Counted from the first letter of the stretch, positions 10,601 to 20,834 are shown. The stretch is DNA of 64,000 bases from Ascoidea asiatica (GCA_001600695.1 BCKQ01000004.1:496001-560000), one strand, 5' to 3'. Translations and numbers: made by a program. The notes: a model not told the origin generated them from the letters alone.

Positions 10601-10650
10601 ACACTGAAAAGTTGATAGAAATTTTTCGAACAGTTGACATTCCTTTATGA
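7636..10650 (+). CDS. RNA14: mRNA 3'-end processing factor Rna14 (CF IA, CstF-77)
   Basis: Scaffold of cleavage factor IA, which binds Rna15 and drives pre-mRNA cleavage and polyadenylation in the nucleus. The protein is 1004 aa, well above the roughly 680 aa of the S. cerevisiae protein. Residues from about 30 to 560 are HAT repeats with the usual W-x-x-Y/E spacing (for example WLNYIKYELSR and WQNYIEYVLRM). The middle and C-terminal third are Lys/Asn/Asp-rich, with a basic KKKRKN patch. The last 30 residues (LPNRSYFDDELFD to DIPL) resemble the monkeytail that binds the Rna15 hinge. An ORF start eight codons upstream uses TTG; I take the first ATG (MSLSKEK). It is divergent from RPT2 and tandem with SEM1. 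Confidence 0.9.
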   Translation: MSLSKEKIGNNSTPSSIATPPPLSNLTSSNKKRKQVSLDIIDQLEDKLVEDETDLNTWLLLIILVQKKDKIDAVRKVYEKCLKIFPSVSYIWLNYIKYELSRSEFQKAEALYGRCLTKNLGITLWQNYIEYVLRMNMNSNISSSSESRSTIIKAFDMALENIGIDIESGNLWESYLAFLDNWKPISNWEIQQKMDIKRKVYKKCCKIPLNNLTKLWNSYTNFENDLNSQTARKFIEDLNHEYMLARSWLIEYNNLTTGLILADYSDGKSSDGNISSSLDFIQLINKNLSPTQITSEICKLNINRLNSLEQRKQLDIWKIWINLEKKNKLQLKDVNRLRTRISYVYQKATQKCRFFPEIWFDYVQFSLLSESINNSNAPEKVIDESVPDSTTSEISNQKLSNVVTLDILNEAITNNPLSFSLNYLLVGIYETSKNQPLIKKVFTRFALNFINIHSRLQENLETILSELCKLADELQTVNLSIKNKNFKGGENEAELLIAGLKQEYKKWNEKMINVLIKQKKIRRFITSIYDQYTKIMKRSFNKESARTAFKDCRKSFSKLTWHIFYEQAIMEYYSSENSDKGKKNAIKILNLGEKRITQTWENDRKVFEPLQSKISKENKNMQFNFFKEENFEFFLKYFEFLVMINDYNNIKSLFESCLKNYQLVHPPLKDAIDLLNSKEELVGSVGKIINKITSFDVSYNDNKRCYHSNEIESKNLRKLFKLIFKYESSHGNSITIKNNFNKYKMEFFPHDSTIKVFSDIFDELDQYNFIKEFEIGISSKKLSNVLNNDIYSMNEIYEEKNDINILTNIPSKNPTKNKSSKTEGIETVFDLVTKNKDQKLEKKLKDFLDTDFSDDELIDNYSYDFNKNKKRKNMSESIKNRNFALNEYEFNEDNLIHKRVKRSSNRESIIGETYIDLDDNYDFENTYNELKENEKVSVSSKTGTIWSKNNQSQQSAQTNNETNLYITDNIFNLLKILPNRSYFDDELFDTEKLIEIFRTVDIPL

Positions 10651-11087
10651 TGGGATCATAGGGAAGTGAACTTATATAGCAATTAAACATTTTGACCAAA
10701 AATGATTTTAAATAAATGAATTCTTCAAATTACTATCAAACCTGTAATGATTTATTATTGTTATCTTTTTGTATGTGATGATTTACAAAAGCTGTAGGCC
10801 GTATCTAAGGATTCAATGTCAGATTTTATCTTGTTACCCTGTCTAGGTGGACAAACACAAAATGAGATCTTACCTTACAGTTGTTTTGTTAGTATTTGAA
10901 GGTGGCACTGGTCGAAATTAGATTTCTGACTCGATGACTTAATTACCATAAATAACTTCAATATCAAACAGTTATTTTATCAGTAAATTGTGTAATTAAG
11001 TTGTGTAACAATTAAAGAAAAAAACAGTTGCTAATATTACAAATTAACTTAAGGTACTTAGATAATTACAAGTTCGTCAATTTAAAA
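10651..11087. other. Intergenic region RNA14-SEM1
   Basis: Contains a GGTGGCACT sequence at 10901 (PACE-like) in a slightly G+C-richer patch (10790-10935). No ORF stands out. Confidence 0.6.
10901..10909 (+). promoter_or_regulatory. PACE-like element before SEM1
   Basis: GGTGGCACT, 187 bp before the SEM1 ATG. It shares GGTGGCA with the Rpn4 site GGTGGCAAA. It is interesting because RPT2, the other proteasome gene here, has the same GGTGGC core upstream. Confidence 0.35.
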
Positions 11088-11351
11088 ATGTCAGAAAAGA
11101 AAAGTCAAAGTACAAATAATCAAAGTGGAATACCCTCAAGTTATACAAAAGATCCTAAAAAGCATCAAATTCAAACATTAGAAGATGATGATGAATTTGA
11201 AGACTTTGAAGTTGAAGACTGGAAAGATGAGGAAACTGTAGGTGCCGATCCCACCCAACAATTATGGAATGAAGATTGGGATGATGATGATGTAGAGGAT
11301 GATTTTAGTAACAAATTAAAAGAAGAATTAATAAATTCTACAAAAAAATAA
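11088..11351 (+). CDS. SEM1: Proteasome lid / TREX-2 subunit Sem1 (DSS1)
   Basis: Small acidic protein that joins the 19S lid (with Rpn3/Rpn7) and the TREX-2 mRNA export complex, and is called Dss1 in animals. The product is 87 aa (S. cerevisiae 89). Two acidic/aromatic blocks identify it: DDDEFEDFEVEDW and LWNEDWDDDDVEDDF, followed by a short amphipathic helix (KLKEELINS). An in-frame TTG 20 codons upstream would add residues unlike the family, so the ATG at 11088 is chosen. The N-terminal 25 residues are Ser/Gln/Lys-rich and variable. It is convergent with the FAS1 gene. Confidence 0.95.
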   Translation: MSEKKSQSTNNQSGIPSSYTKDPKKHQIQTLEDDDEFEDFEVEDWKDEETVGADPTQQLWNEDWDDDDVEDDFSNKLKEELINSTKK

Positions 11352-11611
11352 ATTTTTTAGTAGGTAAGAATATGTTGCAGTAGTATAATATGATATATTG
11401 TTTTAAAAATATGTACTATAAAAGATTTCTGAAGTCTTACGAAATAAACAAAACAAATTAATTAAAAAAAGAAAATAGCGTTCAGAAATAACTATTGTAA
11501 TATCAGTCTTAAGGTTCTCTACCCCTGTAAGCACCTTAACACCAACTAAAAAGAAAAAAAAATAAAATAAAGAAAAGTATTAAAAAGATAAAAGAACAGC
11601 AAGAAAATAAA

Positions 11612-12310
11612 TCAAGCATTTTTGCTTGCAGAAGAAAGTTCGGGTGAATCAAGTACACCATCTATAACTGTGATCATTATGTTTGAGGACTCACCTTTAA
11701 CTTCCTTTGTTTCCAAAACTTTTAACCAATAATCTTTAGGATTGACCCCATTATCACATAATCTAACCATATAAGTTTTATCAAGATCATTACTCTTTAG
11801 TTGTAATTGATGGTTGTTTATTGTTTTGACAAATTCAAGATTATGAACATTTTCATTAATATTGACAATATGACTATTTAAAAAATTTATTATATTTGAA
11901 TCTAAAATTTCGTCTTTATCTTTCTCACTTAATTGGCCATTATTTTCAATACTTTTAGGATATTCCCAAGGTTTTAAAGATTGCTTTTCGATGATTGAAT
12001 CCAATGGAACAAAAATCATTAAATTAGTTTTAACACCTAATTCCATATTGGGATTTTTTGTTATTAAAGTTTCAAGATAATCTTGCTTATCTCTCAAATA
12101 ATAAGAAAATATTGAAATTCTCCTTTGTTTGAAATTATCTAACGAAATAATATTAGATGTCAAACCCACGAAATCAATCATTTGTGAAATTGATAAAGAT
12201 CTCTTGGAATAAGTTGAATCCTTGAATTTTGAAGGATCAAAAACGTTTTTTGCGCTACAGGTAGCAAAATATAAAAAATATAGTACACAAAAGATGATAA
12301 ATTTTCTCAT
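11612..12310 (-). CDS. Secreted FAS1 (fasciclin)-domain protein, YDR262W-like
   Basis: A 232-aa protein with a clear signal peptide (1-20, Ile/Phe/Leu-rich, ending CSA-K) and no other membrane segment. The body fits one FAS1 domain: MIDFVGLTSN near the start, a central MIFVPLDSIIEK block matching the FAS1 motif of hydrophobics before a P-x-D/N-x-A/S turn, FLNSHIVN resembling the H-box region (FLxxHIV), and a terminal VIDGVLDSP resembling the VIDxVLxP motif. This arrangement fits S. cerevisiae YDR262W, a vacuole-associated FAS1 protein of unknown function. The product is probably secretory or vacuolar. Family confidence is good; orthology is likely but rests on memory of that protein. Confidence 0.65.
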   Translation of the reverse strand: MRKFIIFCVLYFLYFATCSAKNVFDPSKFKDSTYSKRSLSISQMIDFVGLTSNIISLDNFKQRRISIFSYYLRDKQDYLETLITKNPNMELGVKTNLMIFVPLDSIIEKQSLKPWEYPKSIENNGQLSEKDKDEILDSNIINFLNSHIVNINENVHNLEFVKTINNHQLQLKSNDLDKTYMVRLCDNGVNPKDYWLKVLETKEVKGESSNIMITVIDGVLDSPELSSASKNA

Positions 12311-12796
12311 TATAATATTAAATAAAAATAATAGCAGAAATTAAATTGTTTAAATAGACCTTTAAAATATCTTCAGTTATTTGATTTTTTTACACTTCAT
12401 TATAATTGCTCTTCATTCACCAAGTTTTTATACAGACAATTAGGATAAGACGTATCTGAGGGATAGAAAGCACAGTACCGGTAGAATCTATTCTTGATAT
12501 CCGCAATATAACTACGGAAGCATATCCGTAATCAGGATTTAAGTATAATGTTGTAACCCAAAGTGAAGACAACATTAAACCCATTAACCTGGCGAATGAT
12601 ACTCTAATGTTTACTTTTCGTCGTTTTGAACTGTTGTTTGTTTTGTTTTTGAATAACAATAAATTTGAGATTTTAATAAAATAAATTGATTTTCTTATAT
12701 CGACCTTATTTAATTGTAATTTCTAAAAAAACTGTAAAGATTTCCAAGAAAAATTTATTTTCAGTTCATTGATAAATCTGAAAAGTCAAATTCAGT
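12311..12796. other. Divergent promoter region FAS1 gene/BIR1
   Basis: Contains a G+C-richer block (12430-12620) with an ACCGGT palindrome at 12477. The 80-codon minus-strand ORF inside this block is without recognisable similarity and is probably a by-product of fewer stop codons in richer sequence. Confidence 0.5.
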
Positions 12797-15445
12797 ATGC
12801 CACGACTTAATCAGAGCTTTCACTGTAAACTGACTAGATTAAGCACTTTTCAAGAAGAAAAAGAGATAGGAAAACAGAAAAAGATCAAGATAAAATGGCC
12901 TTCTTTGATTGATAATAATAAGTCAAAACATCCCTCTCCAGAGATAATGGCCGAACAAGGTTTTTATTTCACTCCAACAAAGTTGAATCCCGATAGAACT
13001 ACTTGTTCCGGTTGCAATAAAAAAGATTCGAATTGGGCAAAGGTTATTAATCCTATGGATCATCATTTAAAAAATACAAACTCAAATTGTTTGCAATGCT
13101 TTTTTCTAATGGAAAAACAAAAGAGAGATTATTATCTTGAGAATGTTAATGAAAAGATTGAAACGTATGATTGGTCAAAAATTGATTTTTTAAAAGATCC
13201 ATTTTCCAAAAAGATGATACTAATAAGGCAGCACTCATTTTCTAAAAAGAAATGGCCATATGATGATACGAAGCGATATTCCGATTGGATTCCAACTTCT
13301 TCCAAAATGGTCAATGCTGGATTTTATTATTGGGCTCGTGATGATATGAATGATGATCAGGTTTTCTGTATTTATTGTAATCGATCTTTGAAAAATTGGG
13401 CTAAAGATGATGATCCATTGAAAGAGCACAAAAAGCGATCTCCAAATTGTTACTTTTTCAATTCAATGCCTATGGAGAAATCACCCTCAATTATTCCCAG
13501 CTCTGATTCCACGTCCGGTGATGAGCTAATAAGCACAAGCAAAAGCTCGAAACTAACAAGGAAAAGGAAGACCATTCAGCCTTCTTCTTCTGTTTCAGAA
13601 AATTTAGATTTACATATGGACAATCAATCCAAAAATAATGCTAATGATATCATTCCCACTGATTTTTCAGCCGTTAAAAGAAATAAGAGAATAAGAAAAG
13701 CAATGAAAAAGCCAAATACTTCTTTTTTTCATGATTCAGATTTAGAAAAATTTGATCAATCAAGAGACTCTTTAACTAATAATAATGGTAACAATTCTGG
13801 GTTAGAAGAAGAGCAAATAAATAATTTTCTTAACAATAACACCTTAGCCAGAATTAGAGATAATAGGTCAAGGATAATGAATAGTTCTTCCAGACCCGCA
13901 ACTTCTAAGAAGTCAGAGATTTTTAATATTGGAAATCAGAGCGCAAAAAGTAAAAAAAATGATGAAGCTGAATTCTCAGATTATGACGCAAATAGAACTC
14001 TGACAAATTTTAGAATAGAAAAAGACATTATGAATGAAACTATAAACAATTCTCTTTTAAGTGAGGCTGAATTTAATCTGCAATCACATTTTGAGAATGA
14101 TGGATACAAAAATAAAGCTAATGCCAATGATACTTCTTTATCGAAAAACAATCAAATAAAAAACGTTCCTAGAGATGCTAATAATTTCGAAAGGATTGAG
14201 GTAGACGAACAAAAATTAAAGGTTTCAACCCCTCTTCCAAACTCATCCGTCCCTTTCAAAGTTGATTCTCGTGAAAATTTGATCGAAAAAAAAAATATTC
14301 CTGGAAAATCAAAATCACTTATCGATAAAATGAACTTGGAAGATATTAGTGGGTTGTCAACAATTTCACCGATGACCGCTAAAAGAACATCCTTGAGAGA
14401 AAGCATTTACAAGACATATTCATTAATCGAGGAGCAAGAACAGCAACGAAGTAAGCTTTTTTCTAATCGACAGAGTATGACTTCTTCTCTGAAAAATCAG
14501 AATATTTTTGAGCCTATAGGTAATTCAACTCAACTAAATGTTATTCAAGAAATCGATGATGACGATAAACTCGAAGTATCAACCTCAACCATAACAAAAA
14601 ATGCTGCTAAAACCAGGCTAAAGGCAGAAAAGAAAGCTAATTCTAACGATCAGGTAAAGAAAAGGTTTGAATCTAGTCAAGATCAATTAATGAACTCTTC
14701 AGTGATTTCAATTGAAGATTCTTCTGCTTTTCTTCCTATTGCTGAAAATACCTCCATTAAAAGTATCCATATCGATTATATTAATAATAACCAATCCGAC
14801 GCTAATGACCAAAAAAATAAAGAAGGATTTTTAAATAATAAATGGGCCCCTCAAGATGAATCAAGTATATACCCTAAAGGTATACAGTTGGATAGTAACG
14901 TTAAATTGGAAAAAATAGAGAAAAACATGGAAGTTCCATTCAGCTCTCCCTTTCTAACTCCTTCACGAGAAATAAATAATGACACGACCAATTACAATAG
15001 TATTGCACCATTTGCACAGGGTACCCCAATTGAAGATTTTACAAGCTGCATCGTGCCAAATAATACAACAGAATTAAGAGGCTATCAATTAGATGCTCAG
15101 GTGAAGTTGGGTAGTACGAAGAAACTCAATAATTTCCCAAAAAATTGGCAGCCTATTAATCATGAGCAAATTTTTCATGATAAGTTGCTTGATCTAAAAA
15201 GAGCTTCTGATTATTTGAATGATATCACAAAAATCAACTATCAATTATCAGAAGATGAAGATGGAATTCTAACTGAATTCATTTCTCAAATGCCGGAAAG
15301 AGAGCTAAACATGAATTTGGAAGAGTGGATTAATTTTCAAGCGCAGCAGTCAAAAAACTTGCTAACTCAAACTTGCAAAAACATGGTGGAAATCTTTGAA
15401 AACGAGGGTGAAAAAGCAGTTCAAATTTTAAAATCTTTAAATTGA
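12797..15445 (+). CDS. BIR1: Chromosomal passenger protein Bir1 (survivin-like)
   Basis: Survivin-type subunit of the chromosomal passenger complex (with Ipl1/Aurora, Sli15 and Nbl1), which corrects kinetochore attachment. The 882-aa product has two tandem BIR zinc domains, at about 33-104 and 148-223. The second has the classical C-x2-C-x16-H-x6-C pattern (CIYC to EHKKRSPNC). In the first, CSGC is followed by a His with x16 but then x7 before the last Cys, one residue longer than usual. The 600-residue middle is Ser/Asn/Asp/Lys-rich and probably disordered, with SP/TP sites. The last 90 residues form predicted helices (NWQPINHEQIF to VQILKSLN), as in yeast Bir1, where the C-terminus contacts the CPC core. 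Length fits the S. cerevisiae protein (about 954 aa). Confidence 0.92.
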   Translation: MPRLNQSFHCKLTRLSTFQEEKEIGKQKKIKIKWPSLIDNNKSKHPSPEIMAEQGFYFTPTKLNPDRTTCSGCNKKDSNWAKVINPMDHHLKNTNSNCLQCFFLMEKQKRDYYLENVNEKIETYDWSKIDFLKDPFSKKMILIRQHSFSKKKWPYDDTKRYSDWIPTSSKMVNAGFYYWARDDMNDDQVFCIYCNRSLKNWAKDDDPLKEHKKRSPNCYFFNSMPMEKSPSIIPSSDSTSGDELISTSKSSKLTRKRKTIQPSSSVSENLDLHMDNQSKNNANDIIPTDFSAVKRNKRIRKAMKKPNTSFFHDSDLEKFDQSRDSLTNNNGNNSGLEEEQINNFLNNNTLARIRDNRSRIMNSSSRPATSKKSEIFNIGNQSAKSKKNDEAEFSDYDANRTLTNFRIEKDIMNETINNSLLSEAEFNLQSHFENDGYKNKANANDTSLSKNNQIKNVPRDANNFERIEVDEQKLKVSTPLPNSSVPFKVDSRENLIEKKNIPGKSKSLIDKMNLEDISGLSTISPMTAKRTSLRESIYKTYSLIEEQEQQRSKLFSNRQSMTSSLKNQNIFEPIGNSTQLNVIQEIDDDDKLEVSTSTITKNAAKTRLKAEKKANSNDQVKKRFESSQDQLMNSSVISIEDSSAFLPIAENTSIKSIHIDYINNNQSDANDQKNKEGFLNNKWAPQDESSIYPKGIQLDSNVKLEKIEKNMEVPFSSPFLTPSREINNDTTNYNSIAPFAQGTPIEDFTSCIVPNNTTELRGYQLDAQVKLGSTKKLNNFPKNWQPINHEQIFHDKLLDLKRASDYLNDITKINYQLSEDEDGILTEFISQMPERELNMNLEEWINFQAQQSKNLLTQTCKNMVEIFENEGEKAVQILKSLN

Positions 15446-15891
15446 AATCCGGTCTTTTTAGTGTAGTTAGATGTAATATATATTATAGATTCGAATATAT
15501 GATGAAATGATTGAAAATAACTATCCCAAATTTCTCGATTTAAATTCAAGATTAATCAGATTTGTGCAAGTTCTTTAAACAACTTGTTGTAGTAACTTTA
15601 TTTCCTAATACGAACTCTTTGTTCCATTCAATTTCGGCCTCATATTGCTGCGCCGTTCTGGATTTAGTTAAAAACAACTGCACTAGCCACACTTTTATTT
15701 TCTTCTACAGTATTGAGTTTAATAAATAAACACCAAAATGTATAAAATAATAAACAAAAAACTATTATTTTTGTCAACATACCTCTGATAAAGTAATTTT
15801 TACCCATCAAAAATTTAGAATAGACCATTTAACAATTTGCCTTTCATGACTTCTTGTTCTTCTTTTGAAATAGTATCGATTTGAAATAGTA
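15446..15891. other. Intergenic region BIR1-SET9
   Basis: A+T-rich except a small patch near 15630-15690. I see no gene. It presumably holds the SET9 promoter. Confidence 0.55.
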
Positions 15892-18800
15892 ATGAGTCAC
15901 AGTTTAAATTGGCTTCAATTATCGCAATTTGATGATTTTTTAACTAATACACTAATTGACAAGGTATGTCTTTTTAATTCCTATTTTTTTATATTGCCCT
16001 TCAAAGATTTAAAATATGTACTAATTTTTTATTCTGATTTATGTCAAGATTTTCTACTGGGATATAATAAGAAAAATAGATAGCTCCAAAACTTATGAAA
16101 CTCCTCCAACTATTAAAACTATAACCTTAATTAGAAATTTTTTACTAGGAAGAAGGCCAAATTTCAAAAAGTTGACAGATGAATTTCGAAAACTTCCAGA
16201 AATTGAAAGATTTTTAGAAAAATTTCAGACCGAAGTAGTTAAGGATGAGTTTATTACTCATGCTAGAAAATACTTTCAAATATTCAGACCAGAATGTGGT
16301 TTTGAAATTTGCACAACGGATAGGTATTACTCAAAAACTGGAAGATTAGAAGCAGGAGTTGTGGCAAGAAAAAATTTCGAGGAAGGTGAAGAAGTTAAAT
16401 ATCTTTATGGATGCTTATCACCACTCAATGATGCTGATTTTAAAAGACTAGGGAAAAGTGATTTTAGTGTTATATATACTTCACGTAAAGCTAACCCTTG
16501 TTTAATGTTGGGTCCAACTAGATTTGTAAATCATGATTGTAAAGGAAATTCTAGATTTTGTTCAAAAGGGCCTAATGGTATGACCATAATAGCTATCCGA
16601 AAAATATTGATTGGGGAAGAAATAACGGTTAGCTATGCCCCTAGTTATTTCGGAAAAGATAATCGAGGTTGTTTATGTGCTACTTGTGAAAGAGAAATGA
16701 GAGGATCATTTGCTCCAAGAGTGCCTTTTGACACAAAAGGGAAAGAATTGGTTAACCTTGTTGAAGATTCTAGTTCGGATGTAGAGTCCAAAGATGATAC
16801 ATACGCAAATGATCAAGAAGTTATTGTACTTTCCGCTTCTGAAGATGAAGATGATTTTGAAGTAGTCCCAAATAACCATACTGGGGTCTATCCGACACCA
16901 GAATCTAGTGAGGCAGATCTAAATGATGGTATTCATAGGGGGTCTACAATTCATCGTGCTAAAAGAAAAGTTGATAGACATGCAGAAATTGATTCTATTA
17001 ATATTTTAAATAATGAAGAAGAGTTCAAATCATCCAAGGAAAATACAACTGAGCCTGAATCACGACGGAGACATCTACGGCCTAGAAACAAAGTTCCTCA
17101 AAAAACAACCACTATTTTAGATTTTTATTCAATTGATTCTTCTAAAGATTCCTTTGAAAAATATTGGGACATTGAAGATAGTGAAGAATTCAAAAGAAGA
17201 AAACTTATAAGAACCCTTCATAAGTTATATTCCCAAAGATTATATACTGAAGAAGCATTTAAAAGTCGCAAGGTGTACGACTGTAGAAATTGTGGATGTT
17301 ATTTTGAATATAATAAAAAGGAACTTTATGCTATAGGATATAAATATTTCAGAAAATATAATCATGGAGAAAACTTGTATTGTTTAAGATGTTTGCGTCA
17401 TTTTCAGGTTTATGATTTAGCTTGGCCTCAAGTAAAATTGATTCAACATCAACCAAAAGTTGTGCAAACTCTCAATTTTTTTAAATTGATTAGAAAATCA
17501 ATTGGTGAAGTTTTTGATTCCAGTGTAAAAATACAAGAAATAAATTTTGAGACAGATTCTGCAAAAAATATTTTTACAAAATTCAAAATAATGAATAAAC
17601 TAGAACTCAAATTATTGCCGAATGATACAAAAAAAGCTTTCATAGAAAAAATAGAAAGCAATATTGCCAAAAAACTCGAGGATGTCAAAAATGAGAGCAA
17701 GAATTCACCAAATCAAATCCCTCTGATAATAACACTTGATCCTCTAATGATTCCTTCATATCTTTTTTACTCTTCTGAACTTGAAAAAACAATGGCATTA
17801 AGGACATTTTTCATAGTTAAGATAGATACCTCAAGATTACCCTTGAGAATCACTACATTACCAGATAAGGTGAAAAAGGTTTTACAAATTCTTCAAGATC
17901 CAATAGAAGATAAAAATTCAAAACAAAATAGAGTAATAGAAGCTGTACGGCAAACTAATAGAAAGAATTTTAATAAAAAACCAATTGAAATAAATTTGGC
18001 TAATTCTGAAGATGAGAATGAAGAAATGTTATTAACAGATTCATGGGATAGTTCAGGTTATTATAATAATGAGTTTAATTCTGGATCAGATTTTGACTTA
18101 GATTCCGATTTAGATTTTTTCAAAAATGCGCCAGAAATTGAATTTGATTTTAAAGAATCGGATGATTACACAATGAAGGAATTTGAAGAAATGAATAAAA
18201 AATGGGCAGTAAGATTATTGAATTCAGGTGCTGAACCATCAAATAATTTGAATATAATAAGAAAAATCAAAGGTAAACTAAATTTTAGAACAGAAAACTT
18301 AATTGATAAAGATGAATCTTTTTTGAAAATTCAAGGATTGCAAAAAAAATATCTTGGACTTAAAAGTCAAGTATCAAGGGAAATTTATGAATCTGAAAAT
18401 AATTTACTTTCAAATACTTATATAACAGGTAATAATATTGATTATATTAATAATAACTTAAGTGAATTAAAATCAAAGACACTGAACAACTTAAATAAAA
18501 GTAAAAGTAAAAATAAAAAGAACCTACTAAAAGGTAATGAAAAACATTCATTTGTTAAAGTTGAGAAAGATAAGAATAAGACCTTTGATTTATTTGATTT
18601 TAGTAGTGAAAATGAAGATAATGATGATATTGAAGAACTGTTAAATAGTGATGATGCGGAATCTCAAATATCATCTTTTTCAGTTTCAGATTTTGATTTT
18701 GATATAAACTCAAACTCAGAAACCGAATCTAAATCATATTTAAAGAGTTTCAACACAAATTCAAATTCGAACATGAATATAAATACAAAACGAGATTTTA

Positions 18801-19237
18801 ATAATAATGAGAAAAAAAAAGAAAAGTTAACAAATTATAAAAGAAGGAAAATATTTTATGGAGAAGATAGAGAAAAATCAAGTGAAATAGTATTAAATAG
18901 TGATTATGAGGAATCAGATGAAAATTATGAAGATGATGATGATAATGATTTTTTAATAAGTAGGCAAAATAATTTCAGGCATGAAAAAAATAACAATGGG
19001 GTTGTAAATAATAGTAATGAAAATTCTTCAGTAAAAAATGAAAAAAAAGTATATTTGGAAAGTGATGTTATATCAATTTCAGATAGTAGTGATGAAAGTC
19101 AATCTGCTGTTGTAATAATAACGTCATCAGATGATGATTATGATAATGATTATGATAATGATAATGATAATGGAAATTACCATGATGATAATAAGAAAGA
19201 TAATAGTTTTGACTATGATTATGATGATAGTTTTTAG
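15892..19237 (+). CDS. SET9: Histone H4-K20 methyltransferase Set9, spliced
   Basis: SET-domain enzyme of the Set9/Kmt5/Suv4-20 family that methylates histone H4 Lys20, a mark used by DNA-damage checkpoint proteins. Joining exon 1 (15892-15963) to exon 2 (16049-19237) gives 1086 aa. Exon 1 supplies LSQFDDFLTNTLIDK and exon 2 continues IFYWDIIRK, matching the family start (LxxYDDxLTDxLVD, then YYWTxIRK). The SET core follows at roughly 85-230: GVVARKNFEEGEEVKYL, the RFVNHDCKGNSRF motif that binds cofactor and substrate, EITVSYAPSYFG, and the post-SET Cys cluster CLCATCERE. A second Cys cluster (CRNCGCYF, then CLRCLRHF) lies near 440-485. The last 450 residues are extremely Asp/Asn/Ser/Lys-rich, ending in YDYDDSF, and make the protein much longer than S. 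pombe Set9 (about 440 aa). S. cerevisiae lacks this gene. Confidence 0.92.
15964..16048 (+). other. Intron of SET9 (85 nt)
   Basis: Donor GTATGT directly after the GAC AAG codons, branch TACTAAT at 16019-16025, acceptor CAAG ending at 16048. Removing it restores a phase-0 join into the conserved FYWD sequence. Confidence 0.9.
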
Positions 19238-20009
19238 GTTTAAAGATTATTAGTTATCTTTTATTTAAGAATTATAAGTCAATTTAATTATTAGTATCAC
19301 CGTGTATTATTAGGATGCAAATTATTAAAATTGAGTATATTATGGATAAGGAAATTACTATTGAAAATTAATTCCAATTGTAGATATTAAAGTTTCCTAA
19401 TGTAAAATTTCTGAGTCAGTTGGTCAAAGAGTTTCGATAATATTACTATTACTTATAAAGTTGAATTAAAGAATTTTGAATGAAATTGAATTAAATTAAA
19501 GTAAATCAAACAAAATTGCCTCAAGATTTGAAAGTATTCAAAGATTGAAAAAAAATATTTTGATTATGTTTTTATCGTAATTTATTATTAAATAAGCTTT
19601 AAATGGTGTTTAAATAATAAATAAGTAATATAGAATTTGTTGTATTTTTAGATAATATTCTTCAAATAGTTTTAATAAATTATAGATATAATATAAATAA
19701 AAACTATTTTTCTAAAATTTCAATATCTGTTAAATTTCAATAACAGTTAAATATATTGTAAATTCTAAAATAAAAAACATAAAAAAAAAATATGAACTTT
19801 TGAACAGCTTTCAATTCAATTAGAACTTCAAGTTACCAAATAATACCTCTGTAATTTTTGAATGAAATTAAGCATTTTTAAGCAAATTTTTAATACTTTT
19901 ATGGAAAAAAAAAAAATAAATAAATACAGTATTAATTTCAAAATTCTTTTCACTGATAATTGAAAAAATTAAAAAAAATAATATTTTTTTAACGAAATTT
20001 CTCTTGTGC

Positions 20010-20340
20010 AGATATTAACTGTAGGCTAGTGTAGAAAGATCAGATTGGGGAATGAAATGAAATTCCCACTTATGAATTACATAATCCAAATCAGTTTGCA
20101 ATAATGGAATTTTTCCTTCGCACCATTTCGTTCCCTGTTTCAGTAACTCAAACGCCACCACAAAAAAACAATGTGGGAAACTTGGATTCTGCAGTGGGAC
20201 AAAGTATACCAAAGCTCCAGTAGGCGGTGGGCGGAGTAACCACCGGTAACCAAAAATATTCTTTTTACAAAACAATGTTTAGAGCACACTGCGGTGGTTT
20301 CTAGCACAAGAGTGGTGTTTAGCACGGTATCTAAATAAAA
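20010..20340. other. G+C-richer intergenic island
   Basis: Stands out from its surroundings in base composition and includes an ACCGGT at 20242. No tRNA or recognisable structured RNA was seen. Confidence 0.4.
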
Positions 20341-20409
20341 TAAATAGTAACCTAATACACCACCACTTATAAACGCAATAGGAAATTAAGCCTTAAGCTA
20401 CATAGTTAC

Positions 20410-20415
20410 CACGTG
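20410..20415. promoter_or_regulatory. CACGTG E-box
   Basis: Context CCACGTGA; 2.2 kb upstream of ECM33 and 1.2 kb downstream of SET9, so the target is unclear. Confidence 0.3.
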
Positions 20416-20828
20416 ACTTTGTTTAATGTAAAGTTACCCGAAAACCATCGGATAATTCTTGAATAACTTTTCTTTCTTTGCTAGTTATTGAAGCTAAAAA
20501 TGGGATTTTGACAAAAGTTGATGTCTTTTAAGAAAATAATAAAAGCTCTTCTAGACTCTGGAATTCTTGTTTTTTTATTAAACACAATGTTACTTTTTCA
20601 GAGTAGTGGTGTTGGCTTTTGATAACCAATAGCTCTATGAAAAAGTATTTCGACTGGACCTCCTTTTCAAAATATTTAGACTCAATTCTTCCTTGAAATA
20701 ATATGTTCTCGACCATGAATGATAGTAGTAATAATTCAATCCTGAGACTCTTTTTTTTACGTTTTAACAAATAGCTTTTATGCTATTTTGACCCTAATAA
20801 ATAAAATATAGTAAAAAATTATAAATAT

Positions 20829-20834
20829 CACGTG
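20829..20834. promoter_or_regulatory. CACGTG E-box
   Basis: Context TCACGTGT, the second E-box of this gene-free region, 1.8 kb upstream of ECM33. Confidence 0.3.

Noticed and set aside
12417-12659. 80-codon minus-strand ORF and a TGTTGT...ACAACA pair, considered as a solo LTR
   Set aside because: The inverted pair is only 26 bp apart, there is no 5-bp target duplication, and no retrotransposon coding sequence is in the window.
20015-20770. Minus-strand ORFs of 60-86 codons
   Set aside because: They fall in or near a composition island, have no family features, and overlap each other in different frames.
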